Source of the DNA: Caldovatus sediminis
GTDB taxonomy: Bacteria > Pseudomonadota > Alphaproteobacteria > Acetobacterales > Acetobacteraceae
Length of the DNA: 64,000 nt
Assembly: GCF_014644455.1 (NCBI RefSeq)
Contig: NZ_BMKS01000003.1
Coordinates: 151,930-215,929 of the forward strand
Reading direction: 5' to 3'
The translations under genes and the position numbers were made by a program. Position 1 is the first letter of the stretch. Each line of letters opens with the position of its first letter. The notes below the pieces were generated by a model. The model was not told the DNA's origin. It made no database searches and worked only from the letters and a program-made list of their open reading frames with translations. Positions 18,756 through 31,564 of the stretch are shown one piece after another.

Positions 18756-20216
18756 TCACGCAGGCGTGCGCGGGCCTGCCTGCCGCGGCGGCGCACGCGG
18801 GGGGAGCTCTCCGGCGCGATGCGGCGCCGCGCGCCACGCCGGCCGGGATGCAAGCGCCGCGCAGAGGGGCAGCAGCCAGACGATCCGCGCCTGATAGCGA
18901 TGGTGCGGCTTGGAGAGCGCCCCCGTGGTGCAGGCGTTGGCCGCAAGCGCGACCAGCACGCTGAGCACGAGGCCGAACCGCGCGGCGTCGCCCTCGCGCG
19001 CGGAAAGCCTCCGGCACGCCGCCAGCGCCGCCGCGACGGACAGCGCCAGCACCGGCAGGTGAAGCGCTCCCGCGGCCGCGGCGAGCGGCAGGAGCTCGCC
19101 CCGGGCTTGCGCTCCCGCCCGGAACCGGTCCCGCTCGCTCGGGGGGAAGGCGTCCCAGATGTCCCAGCCATGCATGCTGCGCAGTTCGGGATAATTCAGC
19201 GTGTCGCCGAGGCGGACCTTGAACAGTTGCGCCACGGCATTGCCCAGGGCCGCGCGCGCCACCGCCAGCGGTTGGTCGCGCAGCGTCGCGGCGACCACCC
19301 CGCGCGCCTCGGGCGCGAGCAGCACGAGGCCATCCGGCCGGTAGGCGCCGGCGGCATCACGCGACGGCGGGCTCTCCGGGCTCCACAGGAACTCGTCGCT
19401 GTCCATCGGCAGGCGGTCGAGGAAGGCGCACAGGTGCCAGCCCGACTCCGGGCAGCGCGCACGAAGCGTCCATGTCGCGGGCCCATCCGCCTGCAGCCGC
19501 GCGAGCAGGAAGACCGAGCCGTGCGCGGCGAGCGTCGGGCGGCCGAAGGCCTGCCAGTTGGCGCCGACCAGGAACAGCATCGCCGCCGCCACCGGCGGGG
19601 CGACCCGCAGCAGGGGCCGCCAGCTCCGGCGCAGCAGCGGCAGCAGCACGACCAGCGCCAGGGCGGTCGGCAGATGCGAGAGATGCGCGGCGATGCCGAT
19701 CGCCGCGACCAGCGCGGTCGAGGCCGTCTCCAGGCGCCCCAGCCGCGTCTCGCCGAAGCCGAGCACGAACAGGCACAGCACGACGACCGGCGTGAAGAAG
19801 TCCGGCATCAGGGTCGCGGCGAACCAGGGGGCGGCCGTCAGGGCGGCGAGCCCCGCCGCCAGCGCGAGGTGCCGGGCCGGGCCGACCTCGCCGCAGGCCA
19901 CGCGCTGGGTCAGCCAGAGCAGGTGCGAGAGGATGAGTCCCTGCGCGACCAGCGGCAGCCAGAGCGTCCTCCCCTGGTGGAACAGGGCGATGAACGGCCC
20001 GTAGACCACGGTCTTGTCCCAGGGCGGCTGGCCGGTGATGGTGTGGACCAGGTAGGAGACGGTGTCGATGAACAGGATCGGATAGCCGTTGACCGCGGCC
20101 GGCCAGACCAGCAGCGCGGCGGCCGCGAGGACCGCGAGCATCCGTGCGGCCAGGGCGCGCCCGGCGGATGGCGGCGGCCTCGGCACCGGTCGCCGGACCT
20201 GGCGGTGGTGGCGCAT
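18756..20216 (-). CDS. Polytopic membrane protein of unknown family
   Basis: 486-residue protein with roughly nine to ten hydrophobic segments. The first is at about residues 23-45 (RMLAVLAAAALLVWPAAV), then NGYPILFIDTVSYL, a chain of helices up to about 220, a soluble loop of about 160 residues, and three more helices near the C-terminus. The topology (early loop with acidic residues, many helices, a large hydrophilic region) recalls GT-C glycosyltransferase-like or oligosaccharide-related membrane proteins, but I see no diagnostic motif and assign no function. The C-terminal tail is Arg/Pro-rich. It is divergent from the CoA-transferase gene, 141 bp away. Confidence 0.8.
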   Translation of the reverse strand: MRHHRQVRRPVPRPPPSAGRALAARMLAVLAAAALLVWPAAVNGYPILFIDTVSYLVHTITGQPPWDKTVVYGPFIALFHQGRTLWLPLVAQGLILSHLLWLTQRVACGEVGPARHLALAAGLAALTAAPWFAATLMPDFFTPVVVLCLFVLGFGETRLGRLETASTALVAAIGIAAHLSHLPTALALVVLLPLLRRSWRPLLRVAPPVAAAMLFLVGANWQAFGRPTLAAHGSVFLLARLQADGPATWTLRARCPESGWHLCAFLDRLPMDSDEFLWSPESPPSRDAAGAYRPDGLVLLAPEARGVVAATLRDQPLAVARAALGNAVAQLFKVRLGDTLNYPELRSMHGWDIWDAFPPSERDRFRAGAQARGELLPLAAAAGALHLPVLALSVAAALAACRRLSAREGDAARFGLVLSVLVALAANACTTGALSKPHHRYQARIVWLLPLCAALASRPAWRAAPHRAGELPPRAPPRQAGPRTPA

Positions 20217-20357
20217 GCGTCCTCCGCGGCCCGCACGAAGGGCCCCCTTCGGGCCGCGGATGTCCGGTCGGCCGCAAGGGCCCTATACCGCAACCCAGCC
20301 GGCCGTAACGCCCCCCGGCCGGGCGAGCAGTGTCGGCAAGCACGGAGTCCACTGGAG

Positions 20358-21566
20358 ATGAGCCATACCCCCACCGGCCCGCTGAAGGGCCTGCGCGTGC
20401 TGGACCTGACGCGCGTGCTGGCGGGCCCGACCTGCACGCAGATGCTCGGCGACCTCGGCGCCGAGGTGATCAAGGTCGAGCGGCCCGAGGCCGGCGACGA
20501 CACCCGCGGCTTCGCGCCCCCCTTCTGGCCGGAGACGAAGGAGAGCGCCTACTTCCTCGGCGTCAACCGCAACAAGCTCTCGCTCACGCTCGACATCGCG
20601 AAGCCCGAGGGCCAGGCGATCGTGCACCGCCTGCTCGAGACCTGCGACGTCCTGGTCGAGAACTTCAAGGTCGGCGCGCTGGCGAAGTACGGGCTCGGGT
20701 GGGAGCAGCTCTCGAAGAAGTACCCCGGGCTGATCTACTGCTCGATCACGGGCTTCGGGCAGACCGGCCCCTACGCGCCGCGTCCGGGCTACGACGCGCT
20801 GATCCAGGCGATGGGCGGCGTCATGTCCCTGACCGGGGAGCCGAACGGCACCCCGCAGAAGGTGGGCATCCCGGTCGCCGACCTGTTCGCCGGCCTCTAC
20901 GGCTGCATCGGCATCCTCGCCGCGCTCAACCACCGGCGCGAGACGGGACAGGGCCAGCACATCGACATCGGCATGCTGGACACGCACGTCGCCTGGCTCG
21001 CCAACCAGGGGATGAACTACCTGGCGACCGGGGAGAACCCGCCGCGGCTCGGCAACCAGCACCCGAACATCGCGCCCTACCAGGAATTCCCGACCAAGGA
21101 CGGCTACATCATCCTCGCGATCGGCAACGACCCGACCTTCGAGCGCTTCTGCAAGGCCTTCGGGCAGGAGCACCTGCTGGCCGACGAGCGCTTCGCCACC
21201 AACCCCCGGCGCGTCGAGAACCGCCAGCTCGTCACCGACACGCTGACGCCGGTGATGCGGTCCAGGACCACGAAGGAGTGGATCGAGGCGCTGGAGGCGC
21301 TGAAGATCGGCTGCGGCCCGATCAACACGCTGAAGGACGTGTTCGCCGACCCGCACGTGCAGGCGCGCGGCTGCGTCGTCGAGATGCCGCACGCGAGCGG
21401 CGCGACGGTGCGGGTGATCGCCAACCCGGTGCGGCTCTCGGCGACGCCGCCCGACTACCGCACCGCGCCGCCGGTGCTCGGCGAGCACACCGAGGCGGTG
21501 CTGCGCGGGATGCTCGGGATGAGCGAGGCCGAGGTGGCGGCGCTGAAGGCGAAGGGCGTCGTCTGA
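20358..21566 (+). CDS. CaiB/BaiF family (class III) CoA-transferase
   Basis: 402-residue CoA-transferase of the formyl-CoA transferase/CaiB/alpha-methylacyl-CoA racemase family. The N-terminus GPLKGLRVLDLTRVLAGPTCTQ and LGDLGAEVIKVERPEAGDDTR are the CoA-binding signatures. GLIYCSITGFGQTGPYAPRPGYD and the catalytic-Asp region HIDIGMLDTHVAW (Asp at about residue 208) follow. The C-terminal part has LKIGCGPINTLKDVFADPHVQAR. An ACGGAG sits about 9 nt before the ATG. The stop overlaps the start of the next gene by 1 nt (TGATG), so an alpha/beta hydrolase is made with it. The acyl donor and acceptor are unknown. Confidence 0.94.
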   Translation: MSHTPTGPLKGLRVLDLTRVLAGPTCTQMLGDLGAEVIKVERPEAGDDTRGFAPPFWPETKESAYFLGVNRNKLSLTLDIAKPEGQAIVHRLLETCDVLVENFKVGALAKYGLGWEQLSKKYPGLIYCSITGFGQTGPYAPRPGYDALIQAMGGVMSLTGEPNGTPQKVGIPVADLFAGLYGCIGILAALNHRRETGQGQHIDIGMLDTHVAWLANQGMNYLATGENPPRLGNQHPNIAPYQEFPTKDGYIILAIGNDPTFERFCKAFGQEHLLADERFATNPRRVENRQLVTDTLTPVMRSRTTKEWIEALEALKIGCGPINTLKDVFADPHVQARGCVVEMPHASGATVRVIANPVRLSATPPDYRTAPPVLGEHTEAVLRGMLGMSEAEVAALKAKGVV

Positions 21567-22435
21567 TGGCGCCCACGGGCGCGCCGCGGCGGGGCGCGCT
21601 GCGCTGGCTCTGCGCCGGCGCGTTCCTGACGCTGCGCTGGTGGGAGTGGGGCCCGCCCGACGGCGCGCCGGTCCTCTGCGTCCACGGCCTGACGCGCACG
21701 GGCCGCGACTTCGACGCCCTCGCCGAGGCGCTGGCCGCGCAGGGGCGGCGCGTGCTCTGCCCCGACCTGCCCGGGCGCGGGGCGAGCGACTGGCTGCCGG
21801 ACCCGGACCTCTACGTGCTGCCGACCTATGTCGCCGCGCTGGCGCATCTGCTGGCGCGGCTCGACGGGCCGGTGGACTGGGTCGGCACCTCCCTCGGCGG
21901 GCTGTGCGGCATGGCGGTCGCCGCGGCGCCCGGCCAGCCGATCCGGCGCCTGGTGCTGAACGACATCGGGCCCTTCGTGCCGAAGGCCGCGCTCGCGCGC
22001 ATCCGCGACTACGTCGGGACCGAGGGCGCGTTTCCCGACCTCGCGGCCCTGGAGGCGCATCTGCGCGCCGTCCACGCCCCCTTCGGGCCGCTCACCGACG
22101 CGCAGTGGCGCCACCTGGCCGAGACCTCCGCCCGGCCGGCGGGGGAAGGCGACGCGCCCGGCGCGGTGCGGCTGCACTACGATCCGGCGATCGCGGCGCC
22201 GCTGCGCGCGACGGATCCGGCGGACCTCGACCTGTGGCCGCTGTGGGAGCGCATCGGCCTGCCGGTGCTGGTCCTGCGCGGCGCGCGGAGCGACCTGCTG
22301 CTGCCGGAGACCGCGGCGCGGATGGCGGCGCGGCCCGGCGTCCGGGTGGCGGAGATCCCCGACGCCGGCCACGCGCCGGCGCTGATGGAGCCAAGCCAGA
22401 TCGGACTGGTGCGCGATTTCCTCTCGGCGTCGTGA
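21566..22435 (+). CDS. Alpha/beta hydrolase
   Basis: 289-residue alpha/beta-hydrolase fold enzyme. The oxyanion region reads VLCVHGLTRTGRDFDALAEAL, the nucleophile elbow is VGTSLGGLCGM (Ser), the acid is probably in the VLVLRGARSDLLLP region, and the His is in DAGHAPALMEP near the C-terminus. No signal peptide is evident, so it is cytoplasmic. The start ATG overlaps the CoA-transferase stop codon (TGATG), which indicates translational coupling and suggests it acts on the same compound, for example as a thioesterase or ester hydrolase. Pairing with class III CoA-transferases is seen elsewhere, but the exact reaction is unknown. Confidence 0.9.
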   Translation: MAPTGAPRRGALRWLCAGAFLTLRWWEWGPPDGAPVLCVHGLTRTGRDFDALAEALAAQGRRVLCPDLPGRGASDWLPDPDLYVLPTYVAALAHLLARLDGPVDWVGTSLGGLCGMAVAAAPGQPIRRLVLNDIGPFVPKAALARIRDYVGTEGAFPDLAALEAHLRAVHAPFGPLTDAQWRHLAETSARPAGEGDAPGAVRLHYDPAIAAPLRATDPADLDLWPLWERIGLPVLVLRGARSDLLLPETAARMAARPGVRVAEIPDAGHAPALMEPSQIGLVRDFLSAS

Positions 22436-22492
22436 GGCTCCGCCGGGCCGGCGGGCCAACCCCGCAGGCGGCGGTGCGTTGCACCGGGCACC

Positions 22493-23605
22493 ATGCCCGA
22501 ACCGGTGCGCCATCGCTTCCTGCCCGCGCCGCCCTTCGTCGGCGGCTTCCTCCAGACGCTCCGTGGCGTCGGCTGGCCGATCCGGCCGGCACTGCCGCGG
22601 CAGGGGCATCGGCTGTGGATCCCGCTCTCCGACGGCGATCGGCTCGCCGCCTGCCTGCATCTGCCGCACGCGGCGCGGCAGGACCGCCGCCGGCCCCTGG
22701 CGCTGCTCGTGCACGGCATGACGGGGACCGAGGACGATCCCTACCTGCGCGCGGCGGCGCGCGCCCTGCTCGAGCGCGGATTCCCGGTGCTGCGGCTGAA
22801 TCTGCGCGGCAACGCGATCTCGCGCCCGCACAGCACGAGCCACTACCACATCGGCCGCGCCGAGGACCTGCGCGACGTGCTGCGCGCCCTGCCGCCCGCG
22901 CTCGCCGGCGCGGGCGTGGCGGTGGCCGGCTGGTCGCTCGGCGGGGCGATGGTGCTGAACCTGCTCGCCCGCCACGCCGACGAGGAGGGCATGCCGCGCC
23001 TGGTCGCGGGCGTCGCCATCTCGGCGCCGCTCGATCCCGCGGCGGCGCATGCGGCGATCGACGCGCATCCGCTGCTCGGGCCGCTGCTGCTCGCGCTCTA
23101 CCGGCGCGAGGTGCTGGCGGTGACGCAGGCGCGCGACCTCGACGAGGCGCTGCGCAGCGCGGCGGCGGAAGCGCGCTCGCTGCGGGAGTTCGAGGCGAAG
23201 GTCTCGGCGCCGCGCTTCGGCTATCCGAGCTACGCGACCTTCGTCGAGCTGATCCGCCCCGACCGCGTGCTGCCGGCGATCCGCGTGCCGACCCTGCTGC
23301 TGCAGGCGGCGGATGACCCGGTCGTGCCGGCGGCCTCGCTGGAGGCCGTGGACTGGTCGCGATGCCCGGCGGTCGTGCCGGTGCTGACCGCGGGCGGCGG
23401 GCATTGCGGCTTCGACGACCTGCGCCTCGTGCGCGACCCGATGCAGACGCGCGTGCTGCTGGCCTTCTTCGAGGGGGCCGCGGAGGAGGCCGCCAGGGCC
23501 GCTCAGGCGAGGGCCGGCGCCATGGCCTCGGCCGCGGCGCACCAGCGCGCGGGGTCGGAGCCGTCCTCCACCGCCCAGGCGGCGGCGAGCGCGGCGCCGG
23601 CGTAG
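22493..23605 (+). CDS. YheT-family alpha/beta hydrolase
   Basis: 370-residue hydrolase of the YheT/ABHD1-3-like group. The N-terminus (FLPAPPFVGGFLQTLRG) resembles the YheT entry region, then LALLVHGMTGTEDDPYLRAAA, LRLNLRGNAISRPHSTSHYH, the nucleophile elbow VAGWSLGGAMVLNLLARH, the acidic residue region LLLQAADDPVVPA and GGGHCGFDD as the His motif. The last roughly 35 residues are Ala/Arg/Ser-rich and overlap the convergent kinase gene on the other strand by 103 nt. I think that tail is a read-through extension rather than a domain. Its role is unknown; YheT proteins are usually considered esterases or lipases. Confidence 0.87.
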   Translation: MPEPVRHRFLPAPPFVGGFLQTLRGVGWPIRPALPRQGHRLWIPLSDGDRLAACLHLPHAARQDRRRPLALLVHGMTGTEDDPYLRAAARALLERGFPVLRLNLRGNAISRPHSTSHYHIGRAEDLRDVLRALPPALAGAGVAVAGWSLGGAMVLNLLARHADEEGMPRLVAGVAISAPLDPAAAHAAIDAHPLLGPLLLALYRREVLAVTQARDLDEALRSAAAEARSLREFEAKVSAPRFGYPSYATFVELIRPDRVLPAIRVPTLLLQAADDPVVPAASLEAVDWSRCPAVVPVLTAGGGHCGFDDLRLVRDPMQTRVLLAFFEGAAEEAARAAQARAGAMASAAAHQRAGSEPSSTAQAAASAAPA

Positions 23606-24369
23606 CCCCAGGCGGCGATCCGCTCGCGGGGGAGGCCGGTCGCCTCGGCAAGCAGCGCGACGCGGCGCGCGGCGCGCGCGGCGGGGCCGGGCGGATCGCG
23701 CAGGAAGGCGGCGGCCTCGAAGGCCGGGTCGCCGATCAGCCCCTTGGGGTCCACCGCCCGCCAGCCCGCCGCGCCGTCGCGCAGGATGTTCCCGGCGTGC
23801 AGATCGCCGTGCAGCAGGACCGGCGGCGGCGCGCCGGCCGCCAGCTCGCGCATCAGCCGCGCGGCGCGGGCGAGCATCGGGCGGGGCAGGGGCCCGGGCG
23901 CCTCCAGCGCCCGGTCGAGCGCGCGCACCCAGCCCGCCGCCTCCGCCAGCACCGCGCCGGGCGGAGGCGGGCGGCGGAGCGCGGCCATCACGCCGGCCGC
24001 CGCCAGCGTCGCGGCATCGTCGTCGCGCGCGGCGAGGTGGCGCAGCGCCGTGCCGGGGGAGAGGCGCTCGATCAGCAGCGCGCCGGCGGGCAGGTCGGCG
24101 GCGAGCAGCCGGGCCGCGCCGCGGCCCGCGAAGGCCGCCAGCGCCGTGGCCTCGGCCTCCAGCGCCTGGCCGGGCGGGGCGAGCTTCAGCACCGCCGCGG
24201 CGCCGTCGGCGCGGCGCACGGCGAAGGTGCGCGCCGCCGTCTCGCCGGTCGCGAGCGGGCCTTCCAGGACCAGCGACCAGCGCGCCTCGGCATGCCGGAG
24301 CCGCGCCGCGAGGTCGCGGCGCCAGGCGGAGGCCCGGCGGGCCAGGCGGGGACTCGCGACGCCCCGCAT
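23503..24369 (-). CDS. Aminoglycoside/hydroxyurea antibiotic resistance kinase family protein (APH(6)-like)
   Basis: 288-residue protein of the APH_6_hur/streptomycin 6-kinase-like phosphotransferase family. The key kinase region is VLLHGDLHAGNILRDG (catalytic HGDLHxGN) followed by WRAVDPKGLIGDPAFEAAAF, the metal-binding DPKGxxGD block typical of this family rather than of APH(3'). The N-terminal lobe has GAAAVLKLAPPGQALEAEA, the ATP-binding Lys. The family includes true streptomycin/hydroxyurea kinases and many chromosomal members of unknown substrate, so a resistance role is possible but not shown. It overlaps the YheT-like gene tail to tail by 103 nt and lies 29 nt before the hemB stop on the same strand. 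Confidence 0.88.
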   Translation of the reverse strand: MRGVASPRLARRASAWRRDLAARLRHAEARWSLVLEGPLATGETAARTFAVRRADGAAAVLKLAPPGQALEAEATALAAFAGRGAARLLAADLPAGALLIERLSPGTALRHLAARDDDAATLAAAGVMAALRRPPPPGAVLAEAAGWVRALDRALEAPGPLPRPMLARAARLMRELAAGAPPPVLLHGDLHAGNILRDGAAGWRAVDPKGLIGDPAFEAAAFLRDPPGPAARAARRVALLAEATGLPRERIAAWGYAGAALAAAWAVEDGSDPARWCAAAEAMAPALA

Positions 24370-24397
24370 GCGGCGGCGCGGGCGGCGCCCTCCGCGC

Positions 24398-27851
<3,454 letters not shown>

Positions 27852-28036
27852 GGCTGTTCCCTCCGTTCCCCTCTCCTTCGGCCGGCCCGGCCCTGCCGGG
27901 ACCGGTCCGCCGCATGCTGGCGGGGCCGGCCGGAGCCCGGCGATCACGTCTCCGGGTGACGGCGGGCGAGGGGCGGGGCGACAAGGACTTGGGCCGCGCG
28001 TTCCACCGCACCACAGGACGTGGTAGGAGGCCCCCG

Positions 28037-28498
28037 ATGACGCCCGCCGAGACCCCGATCGCCCTGGGCGCCGACCACGCCGGCGTCGGCCTGAAGGCCG
28101 TGCTGCGGGAGGCGCTCCGCACCGCCGGCCACCCCGTGCTCGACCTCGGCACCGACGGGGAGGAGAGCGTGGACTACCCCGACTTCGCCCAGGCCGTCTG
28201 CGCCGCGGTGAAGGAGGGCCGCGCCCGCTTCGGCGTGCTGGTCTGCGGCACCGGCATCGGCATCGCCATGGCCGCCAACCGCGACCACGCCATCCGCTGC
28301 GCCGTGGTGCACGACGTGACCTCGGCGCGGCTGACCCGCGCCCACAACGACGCCAACGTGATCGCCTTCGGCGCCCGGCTGACCGGGCCGGAGGTGGCCC
28401 TGGAGGCGCTGCGCACCTTCCTCGCCACGCCCTACGAGGGCGGCCGGCACGACCGCCGTGTCGCCAAGCTCAGCCCGGACTGGATCCCGCCGCCATGA
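28037..28498 (+). CDS. rpiB: Ribose 5-phosphate isomerase B
   Basis: 153-residue RpiB/LacA-LacB family isomerase interconverting ribulose 5-phosphate and ribose 5-phosphate. N-terminal [16 protein letters not shown] carries the phosphate-binding and catalytic HAG motif, [11 protein letters not shown] follows, and the base Cys is in [18 protein letters not shown]-terminal [16 protein letters not shown] is also conserved. TAGGAGG at 28024-28030 lies 6 nt before the ATG. The last 4 nt overlap glyA (ATGA), the usual alphaproteobacterial arrangement, so the gene heads the glyA-thiL transcription block. It is divergent from the cyclase gene, with 185 bp between. Confidence 0.96.
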   Translation: MTPAETPIALGADHAGVGLKAVLREALRTAGHPVLDLGTDGEESVDYPDFAQAVCAAVKEGRARFGVLVCGTGIGIAMAANRDHAIRCAVVHDVTSARLTRAHNDANVIAFGARLTGPEVALEALRTFLATPYEGGRHDRRVAKLSPDWIPPP

Positions 28499-29805
28499 AC
28501 GAACAGAGCCGCCCGGCCGTCGCCCCGGCCCGCCTCTTCACCGCCCCACTCGCCGAGGCCGACCCGGAGATCGCCGAGGCGGTCGCGCGCGAGCTCGCGC
28601 GCCAGCAGGACGGGATCGAGCTGATCGCGAGCGAGAACCTCGTCTCCCGCGCCGTGCTGGAGGCGCAGGGCAGCGTGCTGACCAACAAGTACGCCGAGGG
28701 CTATCCCGGCCGCCGCTACTACGGCGGCTGCGAGTTCGTGGACGTGGCCGAGACGCTGGCGATCGAGCGGGCGAAGCGGCTGTTCGGCTGCGGCTTCGCC
28801 AACGTGCAGCCGCACTCCGGGGCGCAGGCCAACGCGGCGGTGTTCTTCGCCCTGCTGCAGCCCGGCGACGCCTTCATGGGGCTCGACCTCGCCGCGGGCG
28901 GGCACCTGACGCACGGCTCGCCGGTCAACATCTCCGGCCGGTGGTTCCGGCCCGTGCCCTACACGGTGCGCCGCGAGGACCAGCGCATAGACATGGAGGA
29001 GGTCGCACGCATCGCGCGCGAGAGCCGGCCGAGGCTGATCATCGCCGGCGGCAGCGCCTATGCGCGCCACTGGGACTTCGCGCGGTTCCGCGAGATCGCC
29101 GACGAGGTCGGCGCCCACTTCATGGTGGACATGGCGCATTTCGCCGGGCTGGTGGCGGGCGGGGCGCATCCCTCTCCCTTCCCGCACGCGCACGTCGTCA
29201 CCACCACGACGCACAAGACGCTGCGCGGGCCGCGCGGCGGGATGATCCTGACGAACGACGAGGCGATCGCGAGGAAGGTCAACGCCGCGGTCTTCCCCGG
29301 CACCCAGGGCGGGCCGCTGATGCACGTGATCGCCGCCAAGGCGGTCGCGCTGGGCGAGGCGCTGCGGCCGGAATTCCGCGCCTATGCCCGGCAGGTGGTG
29401 GCCAACGCCCGGGCGCTGGCGGAGACGCTGGCGGGGCAGGGGGTCGGCATCGTCACCGGCGGCACCGACAACCACCTGGTGCTGGTGGACCTGCGCCCGA
29501 AGCGCCTGACCGGCAAGGCGGCGGAGGCGTCGCTGAACCGCGCCCACCTCACCTGCAACAAGAACGCCATCCCCTTCGACCCGGAGAAGCCGATGGTCAC
29601 CTCCGGCATCCGCCTCGGCACGCCGGCGGGCACGACCCGCGGCTTCGGGGAGGCGGAGTTCCGCGAGGTGGCGGCGATGATCGGCGAGGTGCTGGACGGC
29701 CTCGCGCGCGCCGACGGGCCGGAGGCCAACGAGGCGGTGGAGCAGGCGGTGAAGGCGCGCGTGCTCGCGCTCTGCCGGCGCTTCCCGATCTATCAGGCGG
29801 CCTAG
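28495..29805 (+). CDS. glyA: Serine hydroxymethyltransferase
   Basis: 436-residue SHMT, making glycine and 5,10-methylene-tetrahydrofolate from serine. Signatures are [59 protein letters not shown] and the PLP-binding [16 protein letters not shown] (Lys at about residue 241). The C-terminal part includes [21 protein letters not shown]. Translation is coupled to rpiB by an ATGA overlap. nrdR follows after 36 bp with its own strong ribosome-binding site. This gene supplies one-carbon units, and its position ahead of nrdR and the riboflavin genes is common in Rhodospirillales. Confidence 0.98.
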   Translation: MNEQSRPAVAPARLFTAPLAEADPEIAEAVARELARQQDGIELIASENLVSRAVLEAQGSVLTNKYAEGYPGRRYYGGCEFVDVAETLAIERAKRLFGCGFANVQPHSGAQANAAVFFALLQPGDAFMGLDLAAGGHLTHGSPVNISGRWFRPVPYTVRREDQRIDMEEVARIARESRPRLIIAGGSAYARHWDFARFREIADEVGAHFMVDMAHFAGLVAGGAHPSPFPHAHVVTTTTHKTLRGPRGGMILTNDEAIARKVNAAVFPGTQGGPLMHVIAAKAVALGEALRPEFRAYARQVVANARALAETLAGQGVGIVTGGTDNHLVLVDLRPKRLTGKAAEASLNRAHLTCNKNAIPFDPEKPMVTSGIRLGTPAGTTRGFGEAEFREVAAMIGEVLDGLARADGPEANEAVEQAVKARVLALCRRFPIYQAA

Positions 29806-29841
29806 GGACGGCGGCGGCGCGCTGGAGGCAGGGAGGAGACC

Positions 29842-30294
29842 ATGCGCTGCCCGTTCTGCGGAGGCGAGGACACGCAGGTGAAGGACAGCCGCCCGGCCGA
29901 GGAGGGCGGCGCGATCCGGCGCCGGCGCGCCTGCCCGTCCTGCGGCGCGCGCTTCACCACCTTCGAGCGGGTGCAGCTCCGCGAGCTCACCGTCATCAAG
30001 TCCGACGGCCGGCGCGTGCCCTTCGACCGCGAGAAGCTCGCGCGCTCGATCCGCGTGGCGCTGCGCAAGCGCCCGGTGGACGAGGACCGCATCGAGCGCA
30101 TCGTCAACGGCATCCAGCGGCGGCTGGAGACCGAGGGCGAGCAGGAGATCACCTCGCGCCAGATCGGCGAGATGGTGATGGAGGTGCTGAAGGAGCTCGA
30201 CCAGGTGGCGTATGTGCGCTTCGCCAGCGTCTACCGGAACTTCCGCGAGGCGAAGGATTTCCAGGCGTTCCTGGGGCAGCTCGACGCCGGCTGA
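29842..30294 (+). CDS. nrdR: Transcriptional regulator NrdR
   Basis: 150-residue repressor of ribonucleotide reductase genes. The N-terminal zinc ribbon is visible as [17 protein letters not shown] followed by [13 protein letters not shown] (two CxxC pairs). The remainder is an ATP-cone, beginning [20 protein letters not shown], which senses ATP/dATP. AGGGAGGAG precedes the ATG by about 4 nt. Its length is typical (about 150-160). No nrd genes lie in the window, so its targets are elsewhere. A 127-bp GC-rich gap separates it from ribD. Confidence 0.97.
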   Translation: MRCPFCGGEDTQVKDSRPAEEGGAIRRRRACPSCGARFTTFERVQLRELTVIKSDGRRVPFDREKLARSIRVALRKRPVDEDRIERIVNGIQRRLETEGEQEITSRQIGEMVMEVLKELDQVAYVRFASVYRNFREAKDFQAFLGQLDAG

Positions 30295-30421
30295 GGCGAC
30301 GGGGCGGGTCTTCCGCTCGGGGGGCGCGCCCCGGTCCCCGCGACCGGGGCCGCGCGGCGCCCCGGGCCGCGCGCCGCGGCGCCTTGCGGCGGCGCCTCCG
30401 GGGCGGTCTAACCCCCTCCGC

Positions 30422-31543
30422 ATGCCGCCCGCCGCCGCATCCGACGACCTCGCCCACATGCGCGCCGCCCTCGCCCTGGCCCGGCGCGGGCTCGGCAATG
30501 CTTGGCCCAATCCGGCGGTGGGCTGCGTCCTGGTGCGCGACGGCCGCGTGGTCGGCCGCGGCTGGACCCAGCCCGGCGGCCGCCCGCACGCCGAGACCGA
30601 GGCGCTGCGTCGCGCCGGGCCCGAGGCCGCGCGCGGCGCCACCGCCTATGTCACCCTCGAGCCCTGCTCCCACCACGGCCGCACGCCGCCCTGCTGCGAC
30701 GCGCTGATCGCCGCCGGCGTCGCCCGCGTCGTGGTCGCCCTGCAGGACCCGGATTCGCGGGTGAACGGCCGCGGCCTCGACCGGCTGCGCGCCGCCGGGA
30801 TCGCCGTCGAGACCGGCCTCTGCGAGGCCGAGGCGCGGGCGGTCAACGCCGGCTTCATCCGCCGCATCCGCCTCGGCCTGCCGCTGGTGACGCTGAAGCT
30901 CGCCACCACCCTCGACGGCCGCATCGCCACCGCCACCGGGGAGAGCCGCTGGATCACCGGCCCCGCCGCCCGGCGGGAGGGGCATGCGATGCGCGCCCGC
31001 CACGACGCGGTGCTGGTCGGCAGCGGCACGGTGCTGGCCGACGATCCGGACCTCACCTGCCGCCTGCCGGGCATGGCGGCGGTGCCCGCGCTGCGGGTGG
31101 TCGCCGATTCGCGGCTGCGCACGCCGCTCTCCGCCCGGCTGGTCGCGACCGCGCGGCAGATCCCGACCTGGCTCGCGACCCGCCCCGGCCATCCGCCGGC
31201 CCGGCGCGCCCCCTACCAGGAGGCCGGGGTGGAGATCCTGGCCGTGCCGGCGGCCGAGCCCGACGGCGGCCTCGACCTGCGCGCGCTGCTCGGGGCGCTC
31301 GGGCAGCGCGGCGTGACGCGGGTGCTCGCCGAGGGCGGGGCGGCGCTCGCCGCCGCCCTGCTGCGGGCCGACCTGGTGGACCGGATCGCCTGGTTCCACG
31401 CCCCCGGCATCCTCGGGGCCGAGGGGCGGGCGGCGGTGGACCACCTGCCGGTGACAGGGCTGGCGCAGATGCCCAGATTCCAGCGCGTCGCCTCTCGCCC
31501 CCTGGGCGAGGACTGGCTCACCGAATTCGAACGCGGCAACTGA
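30422..31543 (+). CDS. ribD: Bifunctional diaminohydroxyphosphoribosylaminopyrimidine deaminase / 5-amino-6-(5-phosphoribosylamino)uracil reductase
   Basis: 373-residue bifunctional enzyme for the second and third steps of riboflavin synthesis. The N-terminal deaminase domain (about residues 5-140) has the zinc motifs RPHAETEAL (His/Glu) and VTLEPCSHHGRTPPCCDAL (two Cys). The C-terminal reductase (about 150-373) has LVTLKLATTLDGRIAT, SGTVLADDPDLTCR and VLAEGGAALAAALL for NADPH binding. I chose the ATG at 30422 because it yields the usual short N-terminus; a frame open upstream is antisense-like. It begins the ribD-ribE-ribBA-ribH-nusB-thiL cluster. No FMN riboswitch was recognised in the 127-bp leader. 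Confidence 0.96.
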   Translation: MPPAAASDDLAHMRAALALARRGLGNAWPNPAVGCVLVRDGRVVGRGWTQPGGRPHAETEALRRAGPEAARGATAYVTLEPCSHHGRTPPCCDALIAAGVARVVVALQDPDSRVNGRGLDRLRAAGIAVETGLCEAEARAVNAGFIRRIRLGLPLVTLKLATTLDGRIATATGESRWITGPAARREGHAMRARHDAVLVGSGTVLADDPDLTCRLPGMAAVPALRVVADSRLRTPLSARLVATARQIPTWLATRPGHPPARRAPYQEAGVEILAVPAAEPDGGLDLRALLGALGQRGVTRVLAEGGAALAAALLRADLVDRIAWFHAPGILGAEGRAAVDHLPVTGLAQMPRFQRVASRPLGEDWLTEFERGN

Positions 31544-31564
31544 CGAGCGGGGCGCAGGGAAGGC

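Noticed and set aside
15723-21566. An open plus-strand frame of 1947 codons
   Set aside because: Only the last part (from 20358) is the CoA-transferase. The rest lies antisense to acyl-CoA dehydrogenase, lactonase, aldehyde dehydrogenase and membrane-protein genes and is Arg/Ala/Gly-rich; long open antisense frames are expected at this GC content.
30295-30421. FMN riboswitch upstream of ribD
   Set aside because: The leader is only 127 bp and I do not see the conserved RFN element blocks, only GC-rich inverted repeats.
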